Assembly: GCF_014356525.2 (NCBI RefSeq)
Contig: NC_052515.1
Coordinates: 21,904,365-21,968,364, forward strand
Direction of reading: 5' to 3'
DNA: 64,000 nucleotides
Source of the DNA: Nilaparvata lugens
Taxonomy: Eukaryota; Arthropoda; Insecta; Hemiptera; Delphacidae
Below are positions 29,401 through 43,809 of the stretch, piece after piece. Every line of letters starts with the position of its first letter. The first letter of the stretch is position 1. The translations under genes were made by a program, and so were the position numbers. The notes beneath the pieces were generated by a model. It saw only the letters and a program-made list of their open reading frames with translations, made no database searches and had not been told where the DNA came from.

Positions 29401-32400
29401 GTCGATAATTTAACCCAATTTCCTTATGTTCCCTTATGTCAATGAATACATAAATATCAACAAATACTGACATTGTATGAAGAATACTAATAAATTGATA
29501 GCGAAATGACACCAAATATCGTATCATCTATGTGTTCTACCACTAAGGGCCGTATGTTTTATCTCAGTTAGAACGTGTTTCCGAGTCGACTCGGAAACTT
29601 ATGTCTCTTATTATGTGACTTCAAATGTAACACATTATAATTGAATGCGACCAATACGCTTCATGTAAATCAAGTTCAGCGTTAAACACTGTTCTAACGG
29701 AGATTGATCGGTTGTTGATTTAAACTTGTAATGTAACACGTCATAATAATAAATTCATCATCGCTCCATGTAATCCTAGATTGACGTTAGGCTTCCGTTA
29801 TGTTTATGGCCACAACTTTCTCAAAAATGGCGGGAGAGAAATAAAAAATAATTTAATGTTTTACTGGATCTCTGGTTAAGGATGCTTCCTACCTCAATCA
29901 ATGAGAAAATATCAGTAACCATTGTACCAAATCACGCGGTATCCATTCCAATTGCAAATAATTTGCAAAGAATATCGGCAACTGCTTCACCAAATCATAT
30001 GCTATTCATCACAATCGCAACTAATTTGCCCTTGGAAATTATTCGTTTGCCATCCCCTGTTGGAAAACAGTCGAAACTGCTTGAGATAACAATTATTGCT
30101 GACGTTGCAGGGCTGTCTAGCAAGTTCGAAGTTTGCAAGTTGAAGCCTGAGTGGAGCACTTAGTACTAATGACTTGAATCTGAGCAGATGGAGCTTGTCT
30201 TTGGATCCCATTCCTTCAAACTATATCTATATGGCTCTCAATAGTACAGTATATAGTATATACCATTCTTGAATATTCTACTCCTAGGCTATGGAAGTTG
30301 TTCGTACTATAGTTGCAATGCAGCAAAGTTGCAGTGAGTTCAATATAAGCTTCACATACACGGGTGGTTTAACTCGCAGCCTGAAAAGTTTCGACTGTCA
30401 TAAAATAGTTTCAAAGTTTTTTCAAACTATTTCAAGAGTTCAGTCTCAATGATCTCATGGGCTAGATAAGAGTTTGTCACTTTGTAATAGTTTTTCAGGG
30501 GTTGAAGCATGGAAAAGCTATTTAAGGGCGATTCCATTGTTACTGTATGTGGATTTTTGTGGGTGTTAGACTGGGGACTTCGACACCTTCTAATAATCAT
30601 ATTGTGTTACCTCATTTATAGGGGATCCATTCAGCTAAATGTACAGTTTAAAAGATATTCTCTTAACCTTTTACAGGGCTAATACACTAATATTATTAAC
30701 TAGCCGTCAGGCTCGCTTCGCTCGCCATATCCGTCTAGCCAGGGGGCAGCCCCGACTTGATCGTCCAAAAATGAGATCAGCGGGCTCGCTTCGCTCGCCT
30801 GCAATGTAGACCTCAGCGGAACCTCTGTACCAAATTTGAACGTATTATGTCAATTTGATCACGAAAAACACCTGTTACTATATCGGCGTATCTTTGGCGA
30901 ACAAAATTCTTCTTCCACCTCAGCTAAACCAGTGTACTGAATTTTTTTTAATATATAATGTATTTCCATCAATTATTGAAAAAGGTGAGGAGACGCAGAA
31001 AAGCTGAGAAAACGCTAATTTTGTGCGTATCTTTGGCGTTATTTCAAACTCCTTCTAACACAACATTATTGCACCCCAGCTGAGCCTCTGTAGTAAATTT
31101 GAACATTTTCTGTTCATTTGTTCTCGATAAAGCTGAGAAAGCGCAAAAAACGCAGATTTTGGGCATATCTTTGGTGTTATTTAAAATTCCTTCTAACACA
31201 ACATTATTGCACCCCAGCTGAGCTTCTGTAGTAAATTTGAACATTTTCTGTTCATTGTTCTCGATAAAGCTAAGAAAACGCTAAAAAACGCAGATTTTGG
31301 GAGTATCTTTGGAAATTTTTCCAAATTCGTTCTTATTGCGCCTCTAAAAGGGCCAACTGAACACACCTACCAAATTTGAAATGTTATGTCATATTTTTAT
31401 CATATGTTAGGACGCGAGCCTGATATGTCAGCGAGCCTGATGGCTAGTAATATAATATTCCCAGGAATAGCTCTGATTGAAGTAGTTACCCAATCAATTT
31501 TTCCGCGATAAATCAGGACCTCCTAAATGGGTATTCAGGAGGTACTGGATAGATTGGTATTTAGGAGGTCCTGGATAAATGCATTTCAATCTTCAACTTG
31601 GTGCCAACCTAACAAAGTCAACTCAACTTAATGCCAACCTGACAAAATTTCTAATTTAGTTACCAGAACAACAGTTTCGAAGAGGTACTCTCTCTAGATT
31701 ATAGTTCTATATTAACATAGGGTATGGACATTTCAATTACAATTTTAAGATATTGGAATAAGAAGAATATTCATGCTAAAAGACGAACTTTAAACCCTAA
31801 AAACCACCCTTAAAGTTAAAATATCGCCAAAAGATTTCTTAGTGCGCCTCTAAAGGGCCAACTGAACATACCTACCAAATTTGAACGTTTTTGGTCCGGT
31901 AGATTTTTAGTTTTGCGAGTGAGTGAGTGAGTGAGTCAGTCAGTCAGTCAGTGAGTGAGTGCCATTTCGCTTTTATATATATAGATAAGAAAAATCTATA
32001 GCTCTTGCACGTGGCTCGTTAGTCAAAATAGGTTAAGCATTGATGAAATATCATATAAGGGTACTTTTTATAATGATTTCATCCAATTTCAACTTTGAGG
32101 GATATTGAATATCATAACAATAATAATGATATTGAATTGAATTGAATTTATTGGCAAAAATCGCATACAAATACTTGTAAAATACAATCATTAGTATTAA
32201 TAATTATAATCATTATAATAATTAAAATTGTAGTATTAATCATTAATATTATTTATTAATAAAGGTACTTTTTATGATGATTTCCATCCAATTCCAATTT
32301 CATGGGGTCTTGAATAGAATATTTTCATTCAGGATAACAGCAATGGAGAAAAAATCGCAATTAAATTGCATCTATCTATTCTGAACTGTCATAACATTTT

Positions 32401-35400
32401 CTAAAACTGAAATTAAAAATGTATAGTCCAAGCCTCAATAAACTACTGCAGCTAATAACTTTATTTTCAATCACATACAGCTTATAAGTGGGATCTAATT
32501 AGTATTTCAACCAATAGTCTTTCACCAACTATCAAAATTGACACTATTACATTGTCACCAACTGACAATTACAGAAACGACAAATCAAACATGAAAATAG
32601 TTAAGCTTTTGGAATTCGCTAGGAGAAACTACAAATCTATACATATAATAGTTGTGAAGCCTTTGGTATCGACCCACAGAGACTTCGAATATAAACATAT
32701 AATAGTGGCGAATCCTTCTAGCTATTTGCCATCCTTTTGTGCAGGCATATTACGGTAATTATTTAGACATGGGAAATTTCCTGTACGGTCTGTTAGATCT
32801 GTCAAGCGTACAGCTTTGTGAATGTCAATGCTTCATCATCTTTGTGTTCATAGAATGCTTGTCTAATTTGTGATAGACAATCAATGGACATTGTCCCTGT
32901 CTGATTGTGACAGTCTGTTATTTGCTCTCGAAATTGACGCATTTTCAGGCGTCCGTTTTCAGTAGAAAGTGTTTAATAGTTACAATTAGTTGGAGTAGAA
33001 CTGTCAAAATTGATAAAGGCAGTGATTACCTTAAATTGTTGATGATAATGATGCATTGTGCATTGGGTTATCGCAAAAATTTAGGGTATTGCATTTGACT
33101 AGTAATGAGCATTTGGAGATATCTTCAATTTGAATTGTTAAAGGGGGAAATACGGGAAAAGTAACTCACAAATCTGATACATTGAATCAGACGGTGAGAA
33201 GATCAATTCAACACGTTTTCAGTGGTTGAGCGGCTAGTCAACAAAAATAAATATGATTGAATTGAATCAATTCAACTATCTAAACTAACATTCATTATTC
33301 ATTTATTTATTTATTGGATGGGGTGAATAATACAGTAGTCGGAAAAGAAAAAAGGCTATTGCCCAAAAACTTCTTCAATTTCCTAATTTTGCTTTAAATT
33401 GTCCAAATATTATGTAGGTTATGTCCATTTCAAAATATAAGCCTGGAAAGTCTTCCATCTCAAAATATTCAAATTAATGGTACAATAAATTCATCAAAAT
33501 AAAAAAAAAGTCGTCCTATTCTATATAATAAGAATGTTATGTGCATTGTCCAGCTACCAACATTGACATCCACATTTGAAGAGAATCAAGTTATCTTGAC
33601 CCAGGATCTGCTGCTACCTACTGGCAATATTCGAAATTACCCTTTCTGACTCTTTGACCAATTGGGAGAGAGTAGGAAGAGCTTGGAGGCGTGGTCTGAA
33701 TTTGGATTTTGTTCGTGATTGGTTGGTCCAACATTTTAATTCAGTTATAGTATGATTGACTTTCAGTGTTTGTTGAATAGTAATCATTGAGGGTATATCA
33801 ACGAATTAATCTCGTCATATTCATCCAATAAGTTGTTATGTTTTTCATTTGACTGGTATTCTTCATCAGTACAGTTTCTTGTTTCTTTTGTTCTAATCAT
33901 TCATTTTTTCGTCCATTAATTCTTTTCCAGCTCTATCGTTTCATTGTTTTTACTTCTCACCTTTCTAACTTTCTAAGTGTAAATTTACTGATAATGTAAT
34001 ACATGAATGAATAACGATTCATTACAAACAAGTAGTTACAATATTGTAAACTACAGTATTGACTAGTATTCTCTTGAAATGAGAATAATCTTTATAAGAA
34101 TTTGCCTGTAGTTAACCTCGAACAAAAAGTATTGGTCAATAGACCAATTTGCTAAAAAAATGATAAATTGGAAGGGAATCTATTTTTAGAATAGGCTACA
34201 CATGTGGCTGCTCGCAGATAATTCTATTTGTATTTACTCAACTACCGTATCAATTATCCACACGTCTCGGAATTAAATCAATTTTTTAAACGAAAATAAT
34301 CAAAGCCGCAATTCGAGATTGATTGACCTCTTGTTAACTGAATACTAATTTTCCTGTAACCTCTCTGTGACTATTTTTATTCAATCAGCTAAGAATAACT
34401 TGGAAGTTTATCAGATAAGATAAACTCATCTAAAAGAAATTATTCATATACAGTTATATAATATCGAATCTTTTCATTCATTGAACTACTGTATATGCAT
34501 TCATGTAATCAATTAACAAAAAATAATATAACTGATGAATGATATGAAAAAATCATGATGAACCCACATTTGTACAATTTCATTTAAATCTTAATATGTT
34601 ACATATTTTATTGGAAGAATGTTTTCACCTTCTCGGTACTCGAATTCCTAAACAACTGCATTGCATGGATTTTGAATATTTTCTTACCCTTCCTGAATAG
34701 TTTTCAGTTAATAAATACAGTTCAACAGCCACTCTGTTTGAAGCTTCTATATAATAAAGTCACGTAAATACTAGGACGCAATTCCTAGGAAACAAAGAGG
34801 ACAGAATACAATCCCATAATATCTATGAATAAAATACTACGCTTTCCAGTGTCTCATTTATTGTAGTGGCGTGATCACTTCCAGTAAATCTTATATAAGC
34901 GTAGCGAGTTCTAAGAAATGACATGTTTTCGTTCTCATCGTTGATTTGTCTTCAGTGGCAAAGTCTTGAATTTTCATCGCTTGTAATTTTTCTTTTGGTG
35001 AGACTCGTGAGAACTTTGGAGAGAATGGAAATACTTTCCTTGATTGGTAGTCTGGGTTAAATTCAGCTATAATCTATGAATCACGTGTAGCTCTTGATTA
35101 GTTACTGGTTGTCGACTCTTTAATTCAGTAGGCTACTTACTTATTTTAGGTTTGGAAATCACATAATTTCTTACGGTGAGATAAAAACTCACAGTATTTT
35201 TAAATGAGAAGCATGTATGTTATTTATTGAAAATGCTATCAGTTTGCAGTGAATATCACTATAGTGAGGTCCACGTTATAATGGCAGAGTTTGATTAGCA
35301 ATGGTATTGCTATCCTTTGTCTATCATTCAACAAAGCGGATAGCGCTATCTCTTTCTCGCTTTGCTCTGTTGCCAGATCGTGTTTGAACAATGTAGAATC

Positions 35401-38400
35401 AATAATTAACTAAGAAAATATTTCAAATTAATTATGAAATTATTGAAAAATATAATTTTTTGCTTAATAGAATATAATTGATTATTTTAAACGAGAAACA
35501 GTTAATATTACATCGATAAACCTGTACCAGCTACCGTCTATGAAAGGCATTGACGAGACCGAGGATCGGCAACATTGTTCCCCTATCTTTCCCCACTGCC
35601 ATTATAACGTGGACCTCACTATGTATTCACTTATTCTGTATCATTCTATCTTACAGTACAAACAATCCTAAATATTTGTATCGTTGCAATCATTATTACG
35701 AATCAATCGTGATTCAATAATCAATCTGATCTCGACCATTGAAAAGCTACTCAAAGCTTTAGCATGAAAATTTCCAATAGCAAACAATTTATTCATATAT
35801 TGAAACCTGAACTCTCATAAACCACACGATTGAACTCTTAAATGAATAGAAAAGAAACAGGAAAAAAATTCTATGATCAAAAAGTCTCTTCAATGTAGAA
35901 ATTGATATAGCAGAGTGCAATAACAGAGTACTACCGGTGTTTAAGTGATTATGATTCAATAATCATGCTTGATTGGCTCACTGTAGCTGCAATGAACATA
36001 AAATAATGACGATCTATTGCAATATCCAATAAATAATTGTTGTTGACATGCTTATCAACCATGATTATGAATATCTCATGACGTAGTGCGCTGTGGTTTT
36101 CAAGTCAACTATCAGTAATTAGGTTTCTCACAATCATGTATAATTGCTGTAATATGAGCGTCTTGTTCATTATCAATCTTGTATTGAAGCTTGAAAATTA
36201 CATAGGATATCGTTGGTTACGAATTCTGAGCTCTGAAGAATTAGAATGAAAATACTGGGATGTTGTCAGAAATATCACTTTTATACAGTTTGCTAATAGT
36301 ATTTATTATCTATTCAAAATAAAGTAGAAGAATAAATTTGGAGGTGTTCTCTATTTTTAGAGTCCAGTAAACTACCGTATTATATAAGTTTGTTGAGTAC
36401 ATTCTGTCTTTGTATGTTTGTTGTGATGAGTGTAGGTAATCGCGGTATTGCATTGGTATTGCTATTCCATTGTTGAAGGATTTATCTTATGTTGTAGAAG
36501 TACTATAATTACCACCTATGATTGAATCTATATCAATGAGATTAATTCTTTATCAAGTATGATATTAGTCTTGTACTCGGTTATGGTCAATAAAAACAAT
36601 ATAAAAATCTTGTAGTACCCTTTATTAAAAAAAAAAAAAAAAAATAGTTCAACGACTAGTTTCGACACTAACTTTTCAACTTGAAAATGTCCTAAGTTAG
36701 GGTCGAGACTAGTCGTTGAACTATTTTAAAGTTTTTAAAAAGATAAAGGGTACTACAAGATTTTTATATTGTTTCTATTAATTTGTTGAAAAGTAGCCCA
36801 TGTAAGTGAAGTGTTTTCGGTTATTGTTATATTTTCTGAAGATACAGCTTTCAACTGGTGCTTCCGTTCATTCAAATTTCATTTCTTTTACAGGGCTGTC
36901 ATCCGACAAGGAAAGGGAAACTGAACGTGCATCTAGTGGCACACACGCATGATGATGTGGGCTGGCTCAAGACTGTTGATCAGTATTATTATGGAAGTGA
37001 GTTCATATCAAATTTGAATATGATAAATGAATTTTATTGATTATTTATTAAATAATATATAAGTTCAAAAAATAGGAAGGTTCCGAAAACATCAATCGAG
37101 ACAATACTTTAATCAAATCAAAACATTAATATAGAAATATTAAAAAATTTCACGTAATACTAAATACAATCTTAAGATGCGTTTACGTTTGTACGTGAAT
37201 ACCGTCGTCGACCACGACAGGGTGAGGATCTCAGATTGGGTGGATTTCAATTTGTCTAAATAACCTAAAAGATTATGTTGAATTATAATGGGGGACTTTT
37301 TGTGTAGTTGAGATGTTGATATTGTGGTAATTATTCATATTGAATGAAAAAGACTAAGAAATTGTCAAAAACCACAGATTTATTGATACTTAGAAAGACT
37401 GGTTTCGGTTATTACACCATTGTCAATCTCTGATAAACAGAGATCAGATAGACTCAGTCTATGATCTGAGTCATGATAGACTCAGTTTATCAGAGATTGA
37501 CAATGGTGTAATAACCGAAACCGGTCTTTCTAAGTATCAATAAATCTGTGGTTTTTGACAATTTCTTAGTCTTTTTCATTCAATATAATGGGGGAGGTTG
37601 AGTTCATACTTTTTTATACTTTTAGAAGGCAATATGTGGATATTATTAGAAATGTTTTGATTCTTGGATGATAAACACAAATAATGAAAAGTTATTTGAT
37701 CAGTTGTTTTAGCACACTTGAAATTTGGACAATATGAATGTCAACAATGCTTGTCGTCGTCGACTGCGGAAGTTTACGCACAAACGAAAATGCACCTTAA
37801 GTAATCGCAATTCATTCAAATTTTGAATTAAAACATTTCAACAAACTACAAAAGAACTTCATATACAAACGAAGAAAGTTCAATAGTATTTCTTACACTT
37901 AATACATAATATCATAGAGAAACATATAGCGTAAGTAGATATCCCATGGTATAGGGCGTTTATGTCGCAACTTTTACTGTTATCTCAAGCCGATTACTGT
38001 TGATTATTGTCGAATTTTACTGTTTTGTTGGGGTGAGAGTGTATGAACGGCACAATATGAGAGACTACCAGCGTCTCACAGCTTCACGGGAAAGAATTAC
38101 ATGAACTAGCGGCTTGAGATAACAGTAAAAGTTGCCACATAAACGCCCTATACCATGGGATATCTACTTATGCTATTGTTTCTCTATGATAATACATACA
38201 TAATACTTATTTGGGTGGCACGTTGGAGTAAGTGACAACGCGCCGGTCTAATAATCAAGAGAACCCGGGTTCGAATCTGGACCGGGGAAAAGTTTTTGAC
38301 CATAGCTCAATCACATAGCGGCCACCCCGTCCTTCAAAGGAGACGATAAACCGTCGGTGCCGTCTACCTTTTGACATTCAATAACTTTTTCATATGTTCC

Positions 38401-41400
38401 CTGAATTTGATGATTTTTTTAGTTGTGTTTGTTATGTTCAGGAGCAGGTTTATGGCCTATCAAATTTATGATCCGACTTCAAGACTCTTTCCTACGGTCC
38501 TTCAAAGTTTGCATGTAATCCATATGAGAGAAGATTTGTGAGCTAATAAATCAGCTGTTATAATCATTGCGTCATCCAAAAGCCCTCGGTAGATCCAATG
38601 TACCTAGAATACAATATTATAATATATTCTAGGTATCTCTTTTCTATTTAGGGCTAATTTTTCATGGAAATAGAAAGAAAAATAAAAATCTCAGTACCCT
38701 TTTGGAATATTTAATCACATGTTTTGGACATTGATGTCATTTTCAAGTGATATAAAGTAAATAAATAAATAGTGCTGGACGATTCTTATTTTGATCATAT
38801 GATAGTGTATTCATATGATTTTATGAACTAAAACGATAAATAATTGTGGATTTAAATTTGCATGATTCTATCAAAAATGGGGTTATTGGTGTCTTATTGG
38901 ATTAAGTCTATTATTATTATCTCTGTTAAATTTTGCTGCTTTATAAATATTAAATTCTTCTTTAACATTCAGTTTTCCACTTTTATTACCATAATTAATT
39001 GAATTACCATTCTTTTCATATTGGAATTTATATCTGTAAAATTATGTCCTGAATCTATCAAGTGTTCAGCAAATGCCGACTTTTGTGCATAATTTTTAGA
39101 TTTTAGTGCTTGGATTTATGTTCTCGAAACCTGATATGGAAATAATTTCTACCCGTTTGTCCGATATAGAATTTAATCAATCAATTACTCAATTTATTAC
39201 AATCACTACATTTAAGTTCATAGATTCCAGATTTTTTGAACTTATCCTGCTGTACATTTAAATTTGATTTCTTTTTTATCAGTTCGAATGGATTATTTGT
39301 TGTCCTATAACCTAAAATGAATTAATTTTTGTAAAGGTTTTTCTTATAGCTTTATTAAATATTGTGTTATATGGAACACAAATATATTCTCTATTTCCTA
39401 CATTTCCTTAATTATTTTGAGTTCTATTCTGTATTACTTTTCCTTTTTGTTTGTAAATCAATAGTTTTTGATTCTATCAATAGTTTTGGTATCATATCCA
39501 TTTGTTATTGCCATATATTTTATTATTTTCTTCTCTTTTCTGTAATTATCTTTTGACATGGGAATATCTATTAGCCTGTATATCATTGAATTGAAAGTTG
39601 ATTTTTTTTGTTGACAAGGATGATTTGAATCTCTAGGAATTATACAATCTGTATGTGTAGGTTTCCTATAAATGCTAAAATCATGTTTGTTATCTTTCAT
39701 ACTAATTGTTGAATCAAGTAAATAAATTTACGATGGAAGCTCAAGGACATGAAATAAATTTTCTTGATTTAACGATTAGTATGAAAGATAACAAACATGA
39801 TTTTAGCATTTACAGAAAACCTACACATACAGATTGTATAATTCCTAGAGATTCAAATCATCCTTGGCAACAAAAAAATTCAACTTTCAATTCAATGATA
39901 TACAGGCTAATAAATATTCCCATGTCAAAAGATAATTACTAACTAAGCACATAAGAAGTCCACATTGAGATAAATGTAAATACTGATTGTTGGATAATTT
40001 TCGTAAAAATAGTGAATCAGATTAAGCTAAGGCTAAGCACACCTGAGGAGGCGCGGCTTGGTGATACAAAGTGTTGATCTTATGGAGATTGTCTTATCAC
40101 AACGTCTCATGCCATGCTCGATTCAGTGTGTGTGAGCTCTTCCAATAAGCAAGAAGCACCTGGATGCAAAATGCCGCATCGCGCCCCCTCAGGTGTACAT
40201 CCAGCTAAAGTTTGTCATGAGATGTATTAACTGTTTGGCGGTACGAAGTTCGCCGGGCCAGCTAGTAGTTAAAAGTTAATATTATCTTTATCCTATTTGA
40301 CACCCCATTTTGTAGTTTACTCATTTTGTAACTTTACTCATAGTGAGTTTACTTATTAAGTGAACTCGATTTTATTGGTGATTGCTATTGATAATTAATA
40401 AATTGGTGCGTGTGGTTTTCCGGCTTAAAATTTCCAAGTTTATTCAGATTCTTGAACATTTTCAATAATTCATTTCTGATATAATACTTATTTTATATCC
40501 ATATTAACTATTTCTAAATTCATTTGTTTTCTTGTTTTGTGGTGTGAATTGTTCATATCTAAATGTGACCCTCATAACCTTTATTATTTTTGGACTTTGT
40601 GTTGTTTAAATTGGTATAGGAACAGTTTTGGGCTTCAGCTTGTTGATCCTCTCCGCCATTGATTGTACTTGTGATAAATGAATAAATTTCACTGCTGGAA
40701 GAAGTGGTATTCCTTTCCAATGTACTGGACTCAAGAAACCTTCTCTACTCGTTCCAATATACAATATAAGAAAACGTCTCCATTCTTCCAGTTTTAATCA
40801 GATGAAGTGCACTTTCTGTTCGTAATAGTTGACAGTATAGTGTACATAGTAAAGCCAGTACTCTACTAGCCAAATGCATTACGTTCCGAAGGGATGAGAC
40901 CTTTCCCTTACCATCAATTCCTCCCCTTTTACCAACCCTCAACTTGATTGAATCTCATTTCCTTCGTTCGCCAATTATCTCTCCTCTTCCTCTTCTTTTC
41001 TCTTTCTCCATCCATCAACAAATTAACTTTCTAATCAATCGCTCTTATACCAGAGCACGTGGCGAGTTTTCCATTGCTTTATTGTAGGTACTATAGGATC
41101 TCTCCTATCTTTTCATCAACCTGTTTCCCTTGAAACTTTGAAGGAGAACTTTTTTGGACCCTTATTTTCTTACTAATCATAACTGTCTGAAGAAATGATG
41201 AAGATTTCAATGAATTTCAACTCATAAGAATTGATGAAGATCTTATTGAATTTACAGAAATTATTCTCGGGTAATATTGTTTCATCCTTAGATATCAAGC
41301 TTACTAACTAACAACTTCAACTTTTAGAAAGAGTAAGCAGTTCATTCATTAAACTCAGTCATCGATTCATGGAACAACAAGAACTTGTCATGATATTCGT

Positions 41401-42831
41401 TTAAAACTGAAATTATAATAATACAAGGCAGAGTTAGAACTATAGGACTCAAAATTCTTCTTAATAATTCAAAATTGGCATTATAAAAATAAAATATTTT
41501 ATAATTTGTAACTCTGCTCTTCAGTTTTACATTTTTTATTCAACTCGCTGTAGTTTCCGTGTGGTCTTCGTTGGGACAAATTTTATTAAATTTCTACTGT
41601 AAAATTTGCTAAATCCATTTTGATTCTCTTCCATTGGTCATTGATCATCGATCTTGTTTATTAGGTTTATTTGACTCTTTATGTAAGCTTTAAACTATTA
41701 TTAGGTTTATTTGACTCTTTATGTAAGCTTTAAACTTAACAGTATATCGAACCTTATACAGAATGGATATTCAATACATTATATGATTAACATCAAACAG
41801 AAACACAACAATTATTCTAATTTCAATTAGGCTATTTAAATGAACCCCCACTCCCAATCACTTCCTCCCCAATCAAATCTCTCATTCATGATTTGAATTT
41901 TTTACATCCATGTGAGTTTTCTAATTGACGAATCTTTTTATTTTACAGGCAACAAAGTGCATTCCCCGTTCGGAGTGCAGTATATTTTGGACTCTGTGAT
42001 ATCTGAACTCCTCAAAAAGAAGGATAGGAGGTAAATTCATGAATTAATTATTCCCTGCAAACTACTGCATTGACAAGCAACCCGTATTTCATATTATTAT
42101 TTAAAAAATCCATTTCTTAATAGCTATAATTATTGTACCATAGCTAAAAGTCAGCATAAGCTTACAGATAGCATAACTTGAGCTATATTTTATCTATGGT
42201 TATACTAACTACCGTAGTTATCAATAATAGATAGATATATATAAATTTATTGCCACTCAACATTACAATAGTCATGCACAACGTCAGAAATTATAGTTTA
42301 CAACAAAACTATAAATTTTTAGTTTAAGAATAATTCATCGAACTATAGTTTTCAAAGCTTATGACTGCTTATAAGCTTGAAGATTTAGCTCACACAGCTA
42401 CAACTTTAGTAAACAAAAAACGAAATGTTTTGTATTGTTAATTGTAGTTGGATTGAAAAATTCATATGCATCCCGAGAGACTTTAAATTACAATGTTTTT
42501 CAGCTCCAACTTCGATATATAATACAGAATAACATGTTTTGTATCCCCAACTTTAGATGGACAAAGAACTCTTACACTCTGTGAAAGAATTTCAAATAAC
42601 AAGGTTTTGTTTGGAAACATCATTGTCTCCCTCACATCTATGCAAATATTTTGCCAAAACAAACGTAAGATCATCCGTTGCCAATGCGAAACTCTAAGGT
42701 CGTCGCCTTTGTTCGATCTGTCATGGCTTGTTTCCTTCACAAACTTTCCAACTTGAATTGTTTGGAAGTGTGAATGGAAACCAAACTTGAAATTTGAATT
42801 TCAATGGATTTCTACGTTGGAGGAGATGATT

Positions 42832-42865
<34 letters not shown>

Positions 42866-42870
42866 CAATT

Positions 42871-42925
<55 letters not shown>

Positions 42926-43776
42926 CAATTATGATGACAATTATGATGATGATGATGATGATGATGATGATAAGGACAAAATAGAGGATGGCCTTGTTGA
43001 ATATTGATGAATTTATTGTTGAAGATTGGAGGAAAAATAATGAAATTGATCGAATTTGTGTACGATTGATTGACAGAACTGTGGATGACGGAAGAATTAC
43101 TTGAATGAGGAAATGTATGTAGAAGCCTTTTGCAAGCCGGTTGAATAAAACTTATTCCATCTTATCCGTTGTATCCCAAGAAAACTAACTATAGGAGATT
43201 CACTTCAAATTGTCAAACTGTCATCAATCCCCATAAATAAAATTAATGCTTCTCATCCAACCAATGCTGACAGTTTAAATTGAATCTCACTGTACTTGGA
43301 AAATATGTCGATTCCTGTAGCCTATGCAGTCTACTCACAGAAATTTTTATTTTTCCTTGGTGATAAAACCCTCAAAAGGACACTTTTAGTGGTAGGTACC
43401 TCTTTTTCTGGTGCCTATCCGTTAACGAATCATTCTGGCAATCTAGTTGTTAGCTTCTCTGAAGAGTTAGGGGGTGAATAGTCCAAACCAAGTTCTCAAA
43501 TTATTGAGCCATGATAATATTACCATATATAAGCCATAACACAAGCCTTCGACTAACGCCTCTCCTGCCAAGAACTCTCCTTTGCAGTACATATTCTAGC
43601 AACTTAGGTACTTCGTCCCATTCCCCATGATGTGCCCTAAATACTCCAATTTTCGTTTTAAATAGAGTAGATTATCTCAGTCTTCTTATGAAATGTAAAC
43701 ATACTATATATGACTGTTTAGCTTTATTCAATGACTGGTGGTAATACTGTAATACTATAACTATAACTATAGAATT

Positions 43777-43809
<33 letters not shown>

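Larger units (their letters stand above)
30702..31985 (-). mobile_element. Non-autonomous Helitron (copy 2)
   Basis: On the minus strand it begins TCTATATATATAAAAGCG after a host A and ends in a GC hairpin followed by CTAG (30702-30705) before a host T. About 550 bp at the 5' side and about 110 bp at the 3' side match the copy at 19371-20080. The middle (about 30810-31400) is unique to this copy and holds a 138 bp tandem duplication. A second hairpin-CTAG-like terminus, weakly preserved, sits at about 31420-31443. A 60 bp insertion at 31514-31573 is described separately. No Rep or helicase coding. Confidence 0.8.
7977..36893 (+). other. Intron 1 (28.9 kb), repeat-filled
   Basis: Bounded by GTAAGT at 7977 and TTTTACAG ending at 36893, phase 0. 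Recognised contents are listed separately: SINEs, two Helitrons, MITEs, foldbacks, microsatellites and tandem duplications. I see no other host exon. Stretches where I recognise nothing beyond AT-rich unique-looking DNA include about 7980-9580, 11260-12660, 12900-14510, 17230-18230, 21190-22750, 29020-30700 and 32250-35255. Segment 32131-32175 resembles the 'tttattggcaaaaa' tail of a retroposon but is too short to classify. Confidence 0.75.
36997..41948 (+). other. Intron 2
   Basis: About 5 kb. It holds two long hairpins (37337-37586 and 37912-38189), a tRNA-derived SINE, the Penelope-like element, a Helitron 3' end, a retroposon tail and a short tandem repeat, all listed separately. About 40700-41640 contains no recognised element; its short frames have no support. 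Confidence 0.75.

Noticed and set aside
29882..30163. 93-codon frame as a possible small gene
   Set aside because: No recognised family; the frame includes a degenerate internal repeat and has no splice or promoter context.
38212..38290. Possible functional tRNA gene
   Set aside because: It has a good B box but no complete cloverleaf, and a SINE body follows directly.
42787..43007. Poly-Met and poly-Asp frames
   Set aside because: Translation of a (GAT)n array inside intron 3.
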